The translations under genes and the position numbers were made by a program. This document shows, in pieces, positions 13,455-27,132 of a stretch of DNA of 64,000 nt. A model generated the notes under the pieces. That model ran no database searches. It was not told where the DNA came from and saw nothing but the letters and a program-made list of their open reading frames with translations. The stretch comes from Centropus unirufus (Eukaryota; Chordata; Aves; Cuculiformes; Centropidae): the NCBI GenBank assembly GCA_013397695.1, contig VYZI01000486.1, positions 1 through 64,000 on the forward strand, given 5' to 3'. The number at the start of each line of letters is the position of its first letter. The stretch's first letter is position 1.

Positions 13455-14240
13455 AGGAGTTAGAGACATATGCATGCCTGCAGGGCTATGATCTTATTAG
13501 CACCATGGAGACATGGTGGGATGCCTTCTATGGCTGGAGCATTGGAATGGAAGGATTCAGGCTCTTTCAGAAATATAGGTAGGGGAGATGAGGAAGGAGC
13601 GTCACCCCATCAGTGACCGCCTGGATTGCATGGAGGATCACCTGGAAATGGATGAGAAGTCAACTGAGAGTTTACGGGTCAGAAAGAGAGGGCAATGACA
13701 GGTGACATTATAGTGGGTGTCTGCTACAGGTCACCTGCAGAAAGAGCAAGCAGATGAGACCTTCTATAGACTGATGGGAGCAGCCTCGCACTCGCAAGAC
13801 CTGATCCTCATGGGGGACTTCTATCTCCTCAATATCTGTTGGAGGAAAAACATTGTAGGAGATAAGCAATCTCGGAGATTCCTTAAATGCATTGATGATA
13901 ACTTCCTTCTCCAACTGATAGAAGAGCCAATGAGGAAAGGGGCTATGCTGGACATTACTGTTACCAAAAAGGAAGAGCTAGTGGAGAATGTAAAGGTGAC
14001 GGGCAGCCTTGGCTGCAGTGACCACAAAATGGTGAAGTTCAAGATTCCTAAGGCAATGAGGAGGCCCCACAGCAAGCTCACTGCCCTGGACTTAAGTAGA
14101 GCATACTTTGGGCTCTTTGGAGGTCTGCTTGATAAGAGTACCATGGGATGAAGCCCTAGAGGGAAGAGGGACCCAGCAGAGAACCAAAGAAGGAGAGGAG
14201 AACCAATGAAAGTCTTATTTTTTTCATCAAAGAAGAAAAG
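13455..14240 (+). pseudogene. Decayed CR1 ORF2 endonuclease segment
   Basis: This is the apurinic-endonuclease part of CR1 ORF2 in plus orientation. In one frame it reads GDIIVGVCYR near 13702-13731 and then shifts frame; the next frame is open to 14151. That frame contains LMGDFYLLNICWR (consensus LMGDFN.PDICW), QSRRFL.CIDDNFLLQ.IEEP, GAMLD and LGCSDHKMV. The SDH catalytic-region motif is kept, but the GDFN motif has Asn replaced by Tyr, and there is at least one frameshift and a stop before the RT domain. It is an inactive transposon relic, not a host gene. Confidence 0.85.
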
Positions 14241-16455
14241 GTATGCCAAATGATGTTAAGAAGGCTAGACCAAAGGATATAGCAACAAGAAATGCCAAGT
14301 TCAGAAAATGAGCTTTTCACTTAAATCACAAATACCCTTGGGCCATCTGCCCTGTGTCCAAAATCTGCAGGAAAATTACTTACCTTGTTCATTTCAAATG
14401 TAGTATTAAAAATTGGGGTTTTTTTAAAAAAAAATCTTGTTCATTACCTAAAATTACATTCCAACTTATGGGGTTCCAAAACTAACATTTTGACAACTCT
14501 TTTTTTTTTTTTTTCATATTTGGTGAACAGAATGAGAGTAAATAGCTGTTCAGCAGCATCACAACACCTACAGTTACCAGAAGATAAATAATTCATATAT
14601 TTATCAGAAAGCAGACATCATGACTATTGCCCAGAGTGCCCCATAAACATTATGGAAGTGCACACAACAAGCATGAGCATTTTCACCTATAATCACATCT
14701 AGTGCTAAAAAGCACAAATGGCATTCGGTGAACTGTGCATTTGAATAGTCAGCCTGAAACAGCAGCACTTCCATACAAAATCATTCAGCTTGCAAATCTT
14801 TGTCTTATCCCAAGCATTAAGGGCTTCCTTTCAGAGCATTCACACAAGCCCCATTGCGTGGCTAATCCCATCTTCCTCTTCTCAAAGACAATGCTATCAG
14901 CAGAGCTAGCAGGCCCACCAGAATAGTTATTACCTGTTGGGAGCTGGGGCGTAATACACACTCCTGTGGTTAAAAGCTCCAGTGAATTGCAGACAGCCGA
15001 AAAAGAAGCAATCTCTGTATCTGAAACTACCTACCACACACACCAGTATTATAACTCATACAAAAGATGAGCAGAAAATTAAGTGAGATTGTTCAATTAT
15101 TTCGCTCTGCTTAGAAGCATTATTCATGTCCCAGCCTTTCTTGCAATCACCCCCACTAGACACATTATTCTCTTTGGCCTAATAAGTTTCATTAATCACA
15201 CACAACAAGCTTCAAAAGCACGAAGGCCAATTTTATTGCAGGAGGAAGATACAACTGTTAGGCAGCTTAGACCTTTATTGCCTGTAACATGTGAGTTTGC
15301 CTGAGTGGTTGGTAGATAACTCAAGTTTTTTGTTGGCAGTAAACAGGTGATGCTCGAAGCCTGACTAGGATACGATGCTGTAAGATAATTTTCTGAGAGG
15401 TTGCAGCGGGACCGGTTCTTGGGCTACCCCAGAAATAAGAAATCAGTCAAACCATAGTCCATGTGGCTCCTAAGGGCTGTGGAGCTACCAGAAAATGTCA
15501 TTTCACTGAATACCTGCCCCATGAAGGGTCTTGTCTCATTGCCAGAGCATGTTGTTTCAGCACATCAGATGAAGTCTGTGCGGAATTTCTAGGAAATGCT
15601 GACATGTTGCAGGTGACTAGACCAATTCCACCCAATACAAATTAAAATGGAAAATAAACTCATGAGCACAAAACCCATGGATTTCTACAAGGACTAATTA
15701 GCACAGTGATGTTTCTCCAGAAGGTTTTACCCCCCATACTATGATCTCCCTGTCTATCTGGATTACGTCTTCAACATTTTACTTAGTGCAAAAAAGTTAT
15801 TGTTTTGCCCTGTGAAAGTCCCAACACACATGCATCATGATTGCCAAAAGCAATAATCTATAATCTATAGGCTCCACAGCCTAACTCTGTTCATTTTGAT
15901 AGCCATGTCATCCTTCGACTTGGCTGCAATTGTCCAGCTTCTGATAAAGAAGACGGACCCAAATTGCTGTAGTTGTTCACAGGGATGATACATGCTCATT
16001 TGTCACACTTAGCAACACCAGCCTAGGAACCCGGGTTTAGACCCAGCTGAGCTAAGCATCAAGAGATCTTTCTCCTGCTTCAGAGGCTTCCATTCACAAC
16101 CAACTTCTTCATAACACCATGACTGTGAAAGGTCCAGGCTGTCAGGGAGAATGAAAAAGGTACTGGATCATTCCCACAATGCAGTGGCAACTATGGGCCA
16201 GCAGAACTGGGAGACCACTTTCTTTAGACTAAGCACTTTAGACTAAAACTAGAACTACAAAGAGCTTTTACTAGCTAGCATCACTGAAAACTTGTGATCA
16301 CTAATTCCAAGATACCTGTTACTTATGTCTTCCAGGGGCTGTATACATGGAAAGGCCTCCTTCCCCACAGATGGCATGAACAAGCTGCACACAGCTCGGA
16401 GATAACAGGAAGGGACAACACTCTGCGGGCAAAACTGTCCACAGGGAGCCAATAG
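14241..16455. other. Spacer without recognised genes
   Basis: No coding exon, RNA gene or named repeat was recognised. A poly-T tract lies near 14500-14514. Confidence 0.35.
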
Positions 16456-16485
16456 AGTTAGGGTTAGGTTTAGGCTTAGAGTTAG
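16456..16485 (+). repeat. Short degenerate telomere-like tract
   Basis: The sequence AGTTAGGGTTAGGTTTAGGC followed by TTAGAGTTAG is about 30 bases of TTAGGG-like repeats, of which only one unit is perfect. It may be a degenerate interstitial telomeric sequence or chance. It is too short to mark a chromosome fusion. Confidence 0.45.
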
Positions 16486-19332
16486 AGATGTCTCAAATCA
16501 AGTAGTCCTCTGGTAGTTGGTTACAGAGAGTTGTCCTAGACCCCTAAGATAGTGCCACATCATTGCCACTTAACACGACAACGAGAAAGGTTTCACTTGC
16601 TCACCAGGCACGAAAGGGCTACCTTCTGTAAGTACTTTTCATTAAGGCAGAGAGCTACTCTTCATGCCTTTCTGACTAAAATCAAAAGCTGGAGCGACAT
16701 CAGTGGGTCCCCAGCCATGTTCATTCAGAAGAGATTAAGGCAATTAAAAGACACTTGGATTTCTTCATGCCTACATGAACACTGAAGGAGCAGAAATTAC
16801 TTCTAGCATCAAGTAGGTAAAGGCCATTCAATACATATTTGAGTCTTACTGCTATATTAGTGTTTGGAAGGCTTTACAAATCTGATAAATTAAAACTGAA
16901 ATTAACAACCAGTCTGTGGGAGGGCGTGCCGCTTGGGGGCACAAGGATAAGAAGAAATAAATTATTTAGGGGAGGGAGAGTGTTTGTTTTAAACTAACAC
17001 CCCACTTGTATTTCCAACAAGTTAACACTTCTGTTCTCAACAAAATCATGCTGTGATCTCAACTTCTAAGAAACTGGTCAATAAAGATTTACACAAATAG
17101 CCCCAGAAATCATTTTTGTAAATATTTGTGTATTTGCACATTTACTTTAAAATTAATCTTAGAAAATTGCCCATTGCTATTTCTCTTTCCCATATCAAGT
17201 ACCATTTCAAATTGGCATTTTTCTTCCATTATCAGTGCAAACAGAAATTAATTGAAAAATACATTAAAAAACTACAAAGATTGTAAGTACCAGATTGTCA
17301 TCTGCCACGTAAACATCCAACTAGAAAAAAACTATTTCTGCATAGTTATTGGATGTGTTTCTTTAATCTTCTGTGTTTAGCAGTCCTCTGTGTCACATCC
17401 TAGTTTTCAACACAAAATTGCAAAGAAAATCTAGTTGCTAAAATGGGAAAAAAGCATTACATTTTGACCAACAGCCTGTTACTCTAGCACAGAAATATGC
17501 CAATTGTTGTTTTGAGTATAGACAGCACATACTTTAGAGTCCATTTTCGAACAAAACTAAGACAGGTATTACTCCAGCATAGCGTTTAAAAATCTCAAAC
17601 GCGTCAAGAGCTGTGCTGGTATTCAGAGAAAGAGGAGATAATTTAATAGAACAGGTTGCTCTCCCCAATTGTCTTCAGGTCAGGAAAGACAAAGCTTTTT
17701 TTTGTGACAGGTTCACGTGTTCAGACTTGCTACATGGCAAGGTCTGAGATTTGTTAGTTGAAGTAAAAGTTCAAGTAACTGAGTCTCATTAGTAGCTGAG
17801 CTACACTTGTGCCTACACGCTGTTCATATATAATTTTTTGACTGTAATTCTGAGAGGTGCTCTCTGATAAAACAGGAGGCTTCACTGCATCTGTTTTCTT
17901 ACACGGTAGTGTGGACCTGAAGTTCCTAGCTGACAATATGACAAAAGACATGTACCATTATATTAGAGTGTAATTTTGTGAAAACGCCATATCTATAGAC
18001 TCCAGGTGAAAAACAATACCAGAAGAAACCTCATGGGCAGCAATACTTCTGAAAAAAAACATGTGGGTTTTTTCGCTAAGCATTTTGAGCAAAGGGGTAG
18101 GGCACAGAGGGTGAAAACTTAACTGACAGACAGATGCAATAATAACCTTCGCAAAGCCTAAACAAGACAGCGTTTTGAATTATTTTTTTCTTAATGTGAT
18201 TGAAGACAAATTTTTAAATGTTCGTATTTTCAGTGAAGTAGATAATGAACAATGTTAACTTTCATTAAAAAAAAAAAAAAAGAAAAAAAACAGGCAGGCC
18301 ACAGGCAATCCAATTTAGTCACCTAAAATTACTGGAAGGTTTTGACTTTGATCTCTGCAACTCCCACTCCTGTCAGTTGAATTGTCCTGAATGTCACAGA
18401 AGAACATATCAGGAAATTAATCATTCTAGCTTCAGAGTACTGTTTGACTAGTTTGCAGCAAACAAGGCACACGGCTATTAATTTAACCATGAGCAGAAAT
18501 CAAAATATGAAATAATTGCTCTTCCAAATGCATTAAATGAGACAGAAGCCCTGAGGAAAGAGCATCATATTATCATGCTGTTAAATATGTATCATGACAG
18601 ACTGGGATTAGAGAGGAAGTAAAAGTTGTGGTGGCAAATTTATCACTGCTGTTTCCTGGCTGCTGAGTGTTTCAACTGCAACTTAAAAAATAAAAATTTC
18701 ATAGCTGTATTTGTCTTTAATACAGCATAAGGAGGTGCACCCTTTTCCCTTATTGTAAAATGCCTGTCTGTCTACCAGCAGATTTCTGCTTAAATAATTA
18801 CTTGGGTACTCTGCATGTACATAAAGATAGGGCCTTCCAAGCAATCGACATTTTGCATAGCAAGGTTTTGGTATCAGCGGGACTGCAGGTTTGTCTTCCA
18901 TAAGAAGATGCCAGAAGCTTTTCTCATGCCTGACAAAGCCAACGCCAACTGATTCCAAGATGGACCCACCACTGGCAGAGGTTGAGCCTATCAGCAACAG
19001 TGGCAGTGCATCTGGGATAACACATTTAAGAAGGGAAACCAAGGTCAGTGAAGAAGGAAGAGGTACTCGAGGCACTGGAGGAGATATCCACCTGCAGACT
19101 GTGGAAGGCCCCACACTGAAGCAGGTGGATGTGTCCAAAGGAGGCTATGACCCCATGGGAAGCCCATGCTGGAGCAGGTTCCTGGCAGCACCTATGGATC
19201 GATAAGAAGAGGAGCCCACACTGGAACTCAGTTTCAGTATGCATCCAAAACAGCTTTGTTTTTTTACCACTAAACAAAATCATTTTTATCTACACACACA
19301 CAAAATAATAAAAATCACAAGGTGTGTCTTAC
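16486..19332. other. Spacer without recognised genes; searched for missing CD200R-like exons
   Basis: If the V-set exon at 19333-19629 belonged to an intact CD200R gene on the minus strand, its C2-set and membrane exons should lie here or further left. I could not recognise either. An A-rich tract lies at 18267-18291. Confidence 0.35.
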
Positions 19333-19629
19333 CTATTACAGTCAGAGAAAATTTCTCTGTACTACTGGAAATTTCACAGGTGTAATCTCCCTTATCGTCA
19401 AGGTTCACAGGGTAAATACAAACAGCAGGGTCACTGTCAGGTGAATATTTCCACGTCATCCTCCCACTGCAATTTAACTTCCTTATCTCATTGTGATCGC
19501 TTCTATAGACCAACAAGCAGCAAGAGCTGCATTTCATCTTTCATGTCACCATGAGTAAAGACCCGTTGGAGAAATAAGGGCAACTCAACACAGTCTCACT
19601 ACCCACCTCCACAATCACCATGTTGTAAG
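19333..19629 (-). pseudogene. CD200R-like V-set immunoglobulin exon with premature stop
   Basis: On the minus strand an exon runs from the acceptor ttcttctcatatag to the donor ATAG|GTAAG. It is 297 bases and phase 1 to phase 1, the usual phase of Ig-domain exons. It reads VEVGSETVLSCPYFSNGS (B strand and first Cys), then LLMVT-stop, then CSSCCLLVY, RKLNCSGRMTWKYSPDSD and DDKGDYTCEISSS (the DxGxYxC motif and second Cys). The pattern of extra Cys residues and NC....TW matches the CD200 receptor family rather than CD160 or BTLA. The TGA at 19541-19543 falls where the conserved core Trp (TGG) is expected, so a single G-to-A change explains it. Signal-peptide, C2-set and membrane exons were not found nearby. 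It could be a pseudogene, a lone exon relic, or a live gene carrying a null allele or sequencing error. The family call rests on recalled CD200R sequence. Confidence 0.7.
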
Positions 19630-21563
19630 CTATATGAGAAGAAGAAAAAAGACATTAAAAATGAGTGATGCTTCAGCCATCATCAAAGCCTAGGAAACTA
19701 TCCAGACTGCATCTTTTTCTGATGTGACCACAATTTTGTCTTGAGGTTCCCTGTAGCCTGCCCATAAAGCTATCTCATTTTCAGTCACTCAGCTCTGCAT
19801 TCCCTCAAATTGTCTTCTCAGACCTTTTGTCATTCTCTTCTTTATCCCATCGTTTGTATCTCTTTAATATTTTACTTTCTGGATAAGTTACCCACAGATA
19901 GAGATGACTGAAATATTGAGTTTGTGTCTGGTGGGAAATGTACTGTTTTCATTCCCAAGTTAAAACCCAACGTGCACCAGACAAGCAAATATCTGTGTGC
20001 AGTGACTGATTCAGAAAGATGCATGGTGACAGGACTTGCTTCTGGGCCATTCTGATCATGCATTTTTCTCACCTGTCTTTAAACACACACGTGCTTCTCA
20101 GTATGGAAAGGAAAGGAGAAAAGCCAGCCAGGGTTCATTGTACACATAGAAACCTAAATCCTCACCGGGTATTAATTGCTGTAAAAGTAACAGGCTTCAA
20201 CTGTGCAGCACCAAAAATTTCATTTTTAATATAAAATATGTCAAGAGGACACCTGGTGCACAGGAGAAAAATCAGAACACTGCTGCACTTGAGGCGCAGA
20301 TAGAACAAACACTGTCACATTTGTGAGCCAAGTGCAAGAGGCAATACTATTTTCTTAAACACAACACAATACATACACACCTTCAAATAACAGCCTGATG
20401 GGTTTCTGCACAGTTCTAACAAAACAGTGACATATCTGAATGAAAAGCTTTCATTGCAATCTGGAAAAAAAGCCAGCTCAACCCCATTTACCAGCCCTCT
20501 GCTACTAACATGTAACAGACAGCATACCTCCTACATTAAAAAAATCCAAATTTAGTTTTCGTTCACTTAAAATCTTTGCAACAAATGAAATATTTGGGTT
20601 TGCTTCATATTATTCGACACCGTCAAAAGGTTTTGTTTTTATTTGGCTCTGGATTTTTTTCACAATTTGGGTAAATTATGCATTCAAAATTGTTTTCAGT
20701 CAAAAAGTTTAAAAGTTTGTACTTTTTTAACAAAGAAATTAAAATATGCTTTTTGACCAGAATTATGTACTGAATTTGACCCAATTTGCAAATAATTTTC
20801 CGTTTTCTTCAAAAGTAAAGTAAAAATTTAAAATAATCCACAATATTAATCAGCAAATTCAGTATTGACCAATTTTGATGTATCTATAAATATTCATAAA
20901 GAGTATCCTCATGAAGAGATTATCTTCATATTGGAACATGCCCCAGAAAGCACTTTTTAAAAAATCCATACAATTCTCATATGCATGTGGTTTATCTGCT
21001 CAAAAGAAAAGATGCTAATGATTAAAAATAAGGTCTTAAAGAAGGAATGCTTGTATTACTCTGTCTAAGTATTCTTGTGTGAAACAGAGAATTTAGACTG
21101 TAATTTTTACGGTTCACAATCCTTGAATACTTGTGCCTATAAGCAAGAAGTCTCAAAGTAAAACCCAAAAAGGAGAAATCAAGCACAGTTGAATCAAAAT
21201 CATTTAAAAGTAGCAGGTGAATATTTGTAGATTGTCTTGCATTGTTTCCTTTGACGGAATTAAAATGCCTCAATAACCACATTAAAATAAATTAAAATTT
21301 TCACTCAGCTTTGACAGCAGGGGCTGGCACGAGACCATGCAATATGTATGTCACTATTCCATTAGCTTCAGCCTTCCAGCTGGAGAATGACACTGCTTAT
21401 GCTCAGATTCATCCCAGTTAATGCTGAGGCTAAAGGAAAGTTAGCTGGTTATCAACCTGGAGAAGAGACCTCTGACCATGGAACAGCAGCAGTGCCAGCA
21501 TGCTTCAGTCTTCTTATAATCACGATCCTGGAGATGAGAAGAGAGACGTTAGTGCCTACATCC

Positions 21564-21945
21564 ATCATAGAACCACTGAGGTTGGAAAAACCCTCTAAGG
21601 ACACTTAGTCCAACCATCAGACCAATACGACCATGCCTATTAAACCATGTCCCGAAGTGTCCCGTCTACTGGCTTTTTGAACACCTCCAGGGATGGCGAC
21701 TCCACCACCTCCCAGGGAAGCCTGTCCCAGTGCTTCACCACTCTTCCAGTCAAAAAGTTTTCCCAATACCAAATCTAAACCTTTCCCGGCACAACTTGAG
21801 GCCATTTCCTCTCATCCTATCACTTGATACTTGGAAGAAGAGACTTACACCCACTTCACTGCAACCTCCTTTCAGGCATTTGTAGACAGTGAGGTCTCCC
21901 CTCAGCATCTAAGAAGAGAAGACTCCAGGCTAAACACAGTTGCAA
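21564..21945 (-). mobile_element. CR1 LINE 3' end, antisense
   Basis: It starts with 'atcatagaaccactgaggttggaaa', the reverse complement of the CR1 3' terminus. It continues through 'taaaccatgtcccgaagtgtcccgtctac', 'gaacacctccagggatggcgactccaccacc', 'gcacaacttgaggccatttcctctcatcctatc' and 'ctccaggctaaac'. This is a well-preserved, 5'-truncated CR1 copy on the minus strand. The ORFs over it are not genes. Confidence 0.9.
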
Positions 21946-24900
21946 AGAAGAACAACTTTCTTCGTTTAGGACCATCTGTCCCATATAGTCCCTATTTTCA
22001 GCTATACAGTCCATTAGTTTGTTTACATTGGTGCTCCTGAGATCCTAACACCTGGCTCATTTGTGTCAAAGACAGACATAACCTGCCCCTCTCCAAAAAA
22101 ACCTCAGTGAAACCAAACCATCTGCCCTGAAGAGGATGTGACACAGCTAAAACAAGGGAAACAAACTGCTTTTTTACATGAATAACAAACCACAACCTTA
22201 CGTTCTCTGAAATTACACATCAAATGTGAGATACAAACCCTGAGCTAGACAAAGTACAAACTTAAAATCCAATAAGGAAAAGTCCAACCCACTGAAATGA
22301 CATTTAACACAATCTGTAGGAGGAAAAGGTGCAGATCACGAAATAATCAGATATCAATTGGGACGTCAGTGGTCACCATAACCTTTTTCAAAATTATCAG
22401 CGTGTCACACAGCTGTTGCTATGTTTAATCCAGCAAAATATGGTTCTGCTTGGCAGCAGGAGCACATTTTTAAATGCAGAGAAGACCCTGCCTCAAAAGT
22501 CTGGGTGTTTTTAACACATTGTGTCTTTGAGCAGGGGGGATGGCAAGAAGAACAGTTGCATGCAGCTATGTTAACTCTCTCACTGCTCAAACAAGGATAA
22601 GATAACAGTAAAGGCTGACTATTCAAAGCAAGGCTACATTATTTAAAAGCCAAATCCACGCTTCTAACAATGAGAGCCTTCATGCAGCAGCTCCATCCAC
22701 TACCAGACATTCAATGTTCCCACCTCACCACCAAGGCGTCTCATCAAAGCCACGCTTCTCTGTCACTCAGCTCTCAGGAGGAGGCATGGTTTCTGCAGGT
22801 GTGAGTTATTGCACCCTACGCAGGGCCGGCTGTCATCTCAGGAGGCCAGGAACCTTTACACTGAATGCTTGCCAGCCACACAGCAACCTACTCAGAAGCC
22901 AGCAGGCAGCCAACACCTTTTCTGAAGTGAGAGAGGCTGGTTATGCCATAATTCCAACACTGTAAGGTCAGCCTGCACTTTCAGCTGTCTTTTTGAGCAT
23001 GGGAAACTCTGGAAGCTGGGGTACTTCTGGTAAGGTATTTGCAATAAATAATTGGAGCGATCGATTCAAATGGCAATTTTGGAGACTCTCCCATGCCTCC
23101 TCAAAGGTTTAGCATGAGCCACCAGACACTCAAGTTGTAAGAAACACCTGAAAAAATACAGCAGTAGATGTGTCTGTGTGTCCACATTCCTTGTGCGTCT
23201 CAGGACCCAGGCCCCAGCCTATTTTTGTGCAGTGTTTGCTCCTTGCTATAAGTTTTGCACCAGGTCTGGGAGAAGCCTGCAGTCACCACTCGAAGGACAG
23301 ATTCATCTCCACTAGTGCCCCTGTTACTTTCAATGGTCCTCTCCTAGGAATCCCTGATGTTGCTCCACTGGAAATGAAGTTACAAAATAGAGAAAGACTT
23401 TGGATGCCCTGGGAAGAAATTAAATCACATCAAAAGATGCAGCAGGCAGATATTCCGATAGCTGTTTATTCCCAGAAACTCAAAAAAAGTTTCTGGGGAA
23501 AGAGGAGGCTGTGTTCATCTTCTTTAAATCACCTGTGGCTGGCCGCTGCAAATGGTAATGGGCTAACAGACCTTTGGTTTGACTTTATATCCTCCTGGTA
23601 CATTCATTCTCTGAAAGATACCCTAGCCTTGAAAACACATCCACGAAACCTTATACTAGTAGAGCAGAAGGTTGTTAGTGCTGTTAGCGGCTGAAGGAGC
23701 TGTACCCCCATCGTGCATTTCCTTCTCAGGCTCCCTATTTGTCTTACGCTTGCTGGTGTGAGTGGAAGCCACAGGAGGCTCGTAGCTGTGAAAGCCAATC
23801 CATCCAGCTTGTGAACCAATCTCTTTCACTTCCAAACACATACAACTTTAAAACTCTCTCTGTGAACTGGGAAATAGAGGGGAGATGGCTTTCTGAAAGG
23901 GAGAGAACTAGCCTAAAATGAGCTTTCAAAACAATCATGAACACATTATACTGAAGAACTTCAAAATTACAGTGTAATTTTAAAACAAATACATGAAGGT
24001 AAATCCATTTGAAGCTTTGTGGTTTGTGGTGTCTGTGTTGAACTCATCCAGATATTAGTATTTGGAATAATATTAATATTAGCATTGCAACTAAAAGTGG
24101 GTTTTTCACCTGGCAGGGGTGGGAGGAAAGAAATAAAAATGCCATACGGCAGGTAAGTATTTCGTCCAGCTTTCTTTTTACCTTTAGTAGCTATAATTCA
24201 ACAAAGCAGGTGGGCATCTCCTCTCTTCTCAGAAATACTTACCTTTTTAACCCCAGCCCATCTAGAAAGCAGCCTAGTCCCATTAAGTTATTATATGAGC
24301 CAAGCTGTACACCTCATAACTGTAGCTGCCTTGCAGCCACCCCAGTGTTGGGAACGGAGAACAGGAACAAAGGATGAGTGAGAATGCAAACTCCCCCTTG
24401 TACCCTGTCCTCTTTCTTTCAGAAAGAGACAATACATTTGCTTTACATTTTCCATCGCATGGAAAAAAAAAAATACCAGGTCCGTGTACCTAACAGCCAA
24501 TTTTCCCAGGTATAAATCATCTGCAACTCTCATCAACGTCAGCAAACATACGGGGAGAAGCACTGCTGGTAATGAAGCCTTTAAAATCTGGCACTTCCAG
24601 GTTAAAATGTCCAGAGGCAAATACATTGTGATTTCCAGAGACCAAAAAAAAAAGGATGGCTTTTTTAACTCCAGCTAATTTCCCCCTAGTTGTCCAAGTC
24701 ACTGGACCAGCATGGCTGTGCTCTGCAACTTCTGCTCCTGATCCTACAGAAACCCCTTACCATTTATGCATCATTAACATCAGGAACCTTCATGACCTTG
24801 GCTACTCTAATTGCCGCTTCTTCTGGACCACTGCATATTGTTGCCGATTTCCCTGGAAGAACTTGGGAACCAAGAACCTATAAGTACAGTTGCTGCGTTC

Positions 24901-27132
24901 AGAGCTGTGGATAATCCAAGAAAAAGTCTTACATACAAGTATGCAAAGATGAACAGAAAAGAGGTGGTTTATAGGTGGACACTTAACTAGAAAAAGATAA
25001 ATAACAGCAGAACTGAAGTGTAGGAGAAATTCAACCCAACATCATTCCTGTCACCTATCAGTCAGTTTTACATGTAACGTCACTGACCAATGTTTCAACA
25101 GCAAGATAGGGACGCAGGACTACCACACCTTACTCCTTCAGCTGTTCACTGCTCTTCCTCCTTCACCCCGGAGAAGCTAAAATTCTCTGAAACCTACAGC
25201 TTCCTCCTGCCATTGAATGCTGTGAACACTCTCAAAGATGTCACAGGAACCCCCAACAGACACAGCTGTGAGTCAGTTTCTCCAGCCTCAAGGAGCTGCC
25301 TGCTCAGCCCTCCTCAGACTCATGATACAGAATTAGATTTTTTTACTGTTTCCAGGTAGGAAAAACCTTGCTTCATCCTCTGTGTTTGCAGACCACCTAG
25401 ATCAACACATCTAAATAGGAAATTCTTACTGTTTTGAGTATATGGGGATGGAGAAGGCTTATTAGTTTTCTCCTGGTGGCTTTGGTTTCTGTGTTTTTTT
25501 CCATCAAGTGGAATAAATCAGGTGTATGACAAAGCATAACTGAAATAGAAACCCAAATGTACATTGGAGAAAACTACACATCCCACCTCTCAAAAGTAAC
25601 CTCAAGTCATGACACCAGTGTTAGAATGGCTTTATCACTGCCTACAATCTTTTGGCGCATTGTAATAAACCAAAGCAGATGCTTCTGCTTTACCTGTTTT
25701 CTTCCTCAATATAGAGGCTTGTTGGGTGGAAAAAACTCCCTTTCTTATGAACCAGGTTAACATGTATAGTTCTCCATCATTTAGTGGTTTAGAAAAACTC
25801 TCCACAGTCATTTCCAGCCAAATTTCTCACCCCATTTCCTGTAGTTGCAAGCGGTTAGCAGCACTTCTGGCAGTTTTTGTGCTCAAGGCAAGGGAGCACG
25901 ATGCCAAAGGGTAGACTTGGAAGCCCAGTCCTATGGCATGTCCTCGCTCAAGTTTGTGCTGCCTGAACTGCCCGCCCTTTTTTGTAGCCCAGTCGTCAGC
26001 CGGTAGAAAATGTGACATGAAGTCAGGCCAGCTCCCAGAAACATTGATGCCATTGTGGAATTGTGGGCATTGCTGGCAAAAGTTCATCTTCGCCCTCTCA
26101 TCTTCTCATAGTGGCTTAAAGTACAGCTGAGAGAAGAGCTCCTGAGAACAGAGTGGCAAAGCAATGCCTGCTCCAGGCTGAGAGAATGTGCACTTTTAGT
26201 AACTTATTCAATGTCCCAAGATGCTGTGGGAAAGGCTGAGACAAGGCACTACAAAATAAGTGGGAGAGTGGGAAATAAGATGCAGAAAAAAGTCAGCCAG
26301 CATGGAGTGTGCAAGAAGTGTCAGAAGCAGACTCAGGAAGCCTCCTTCTCCCCACCACAAGGCCTTTGCTGCACACATTCATGCTGCAGACCATAACCTC
26401 CTTCCTACCCCTTGCCCTCAGTCCTGCACAGCCCGCGTCATGGTGCACAGTCAAGAACTCAGACCACATGTAAAACATCTGGATTTGCTAAATTATCTGT
26501 GCTGCGGCTGCGGCTGTGTGTGAACATTGCTACAAATACGTGTATTTATAAAAAATAATATATACAGACACAACATTATACACACATTTTTAAAGCTGTT
26601 ACACTTAAGTGACAAGGTACCTGGGGATGCTCAGCTAATAAGGCTGTGACACTGATTATTTACCCTTTTTCATAAGACCATCTTATTTAAGTGGACCCTT
26701 TCCAGCAGTGCAGCTCCCGGGGGGTGCAACTCCCCTAAAGCCCAGCTTGTACAGGCAGATACCCCTTATCACTGGTAACTCCTCGCATACACCAGCAGGC
26801 AGCATTAAAACTCACCCCATAGCAGGCACCCACCCCCATGGTGTGGCCCAGGCAGAGCAATCCCACTGCCTTCCTCCCCTCTCAAACAGGAGATGGCTCC
26901 AACTCTTGGGCCCAGACTCAAACAATTGTCTTCAAAATGGACATAGGAGAGCAAAATGGCACTGGCTGAGTTGCCTCATCACTTTTCCTCACCCCTATTT
27001 CTCCATAGCTCTTTGCTCAGAGAGCCAAGAGTTGCCTATCTCACAGCTCTCCTACACAATACGAAAAGTTATTTGTGAAGTTTGCGAAGCCTCCATCACC
27101 AGAAACCTGTGCTGCACATTACTTCCAGCTGG
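21946..27132. other. Spacer without recognised genes
   Basis: The longest frame of the window, 174 codons at 23170-23694 plus, and another of 155 codons at 26708-27175 plus lie here. Neither shows a domain, family motif, or clear splice or promoter context. The strong CR1 copy ends at the left edge. The right edge approaches the proposed CD160 3' end. Confidence 0.35.

Noticed and set aside
21998..22195. Minus-strand frame starting MWFVIHVKKQFVSLVLAVS as the missing CD200R-like signal exon
   Set aside because: It is mildly hydrophobic, but there is no good GT donor at the right place and phase to join the V-set exon at 19629.
23170..23694. Longest open frame in the window, 174 codons, plus strand
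   Set aside because: No recognisable domain, no signal peptide or repeated motif, and no clear promoter or splice context. A frame of this length is plausible by chance in 64 kb.
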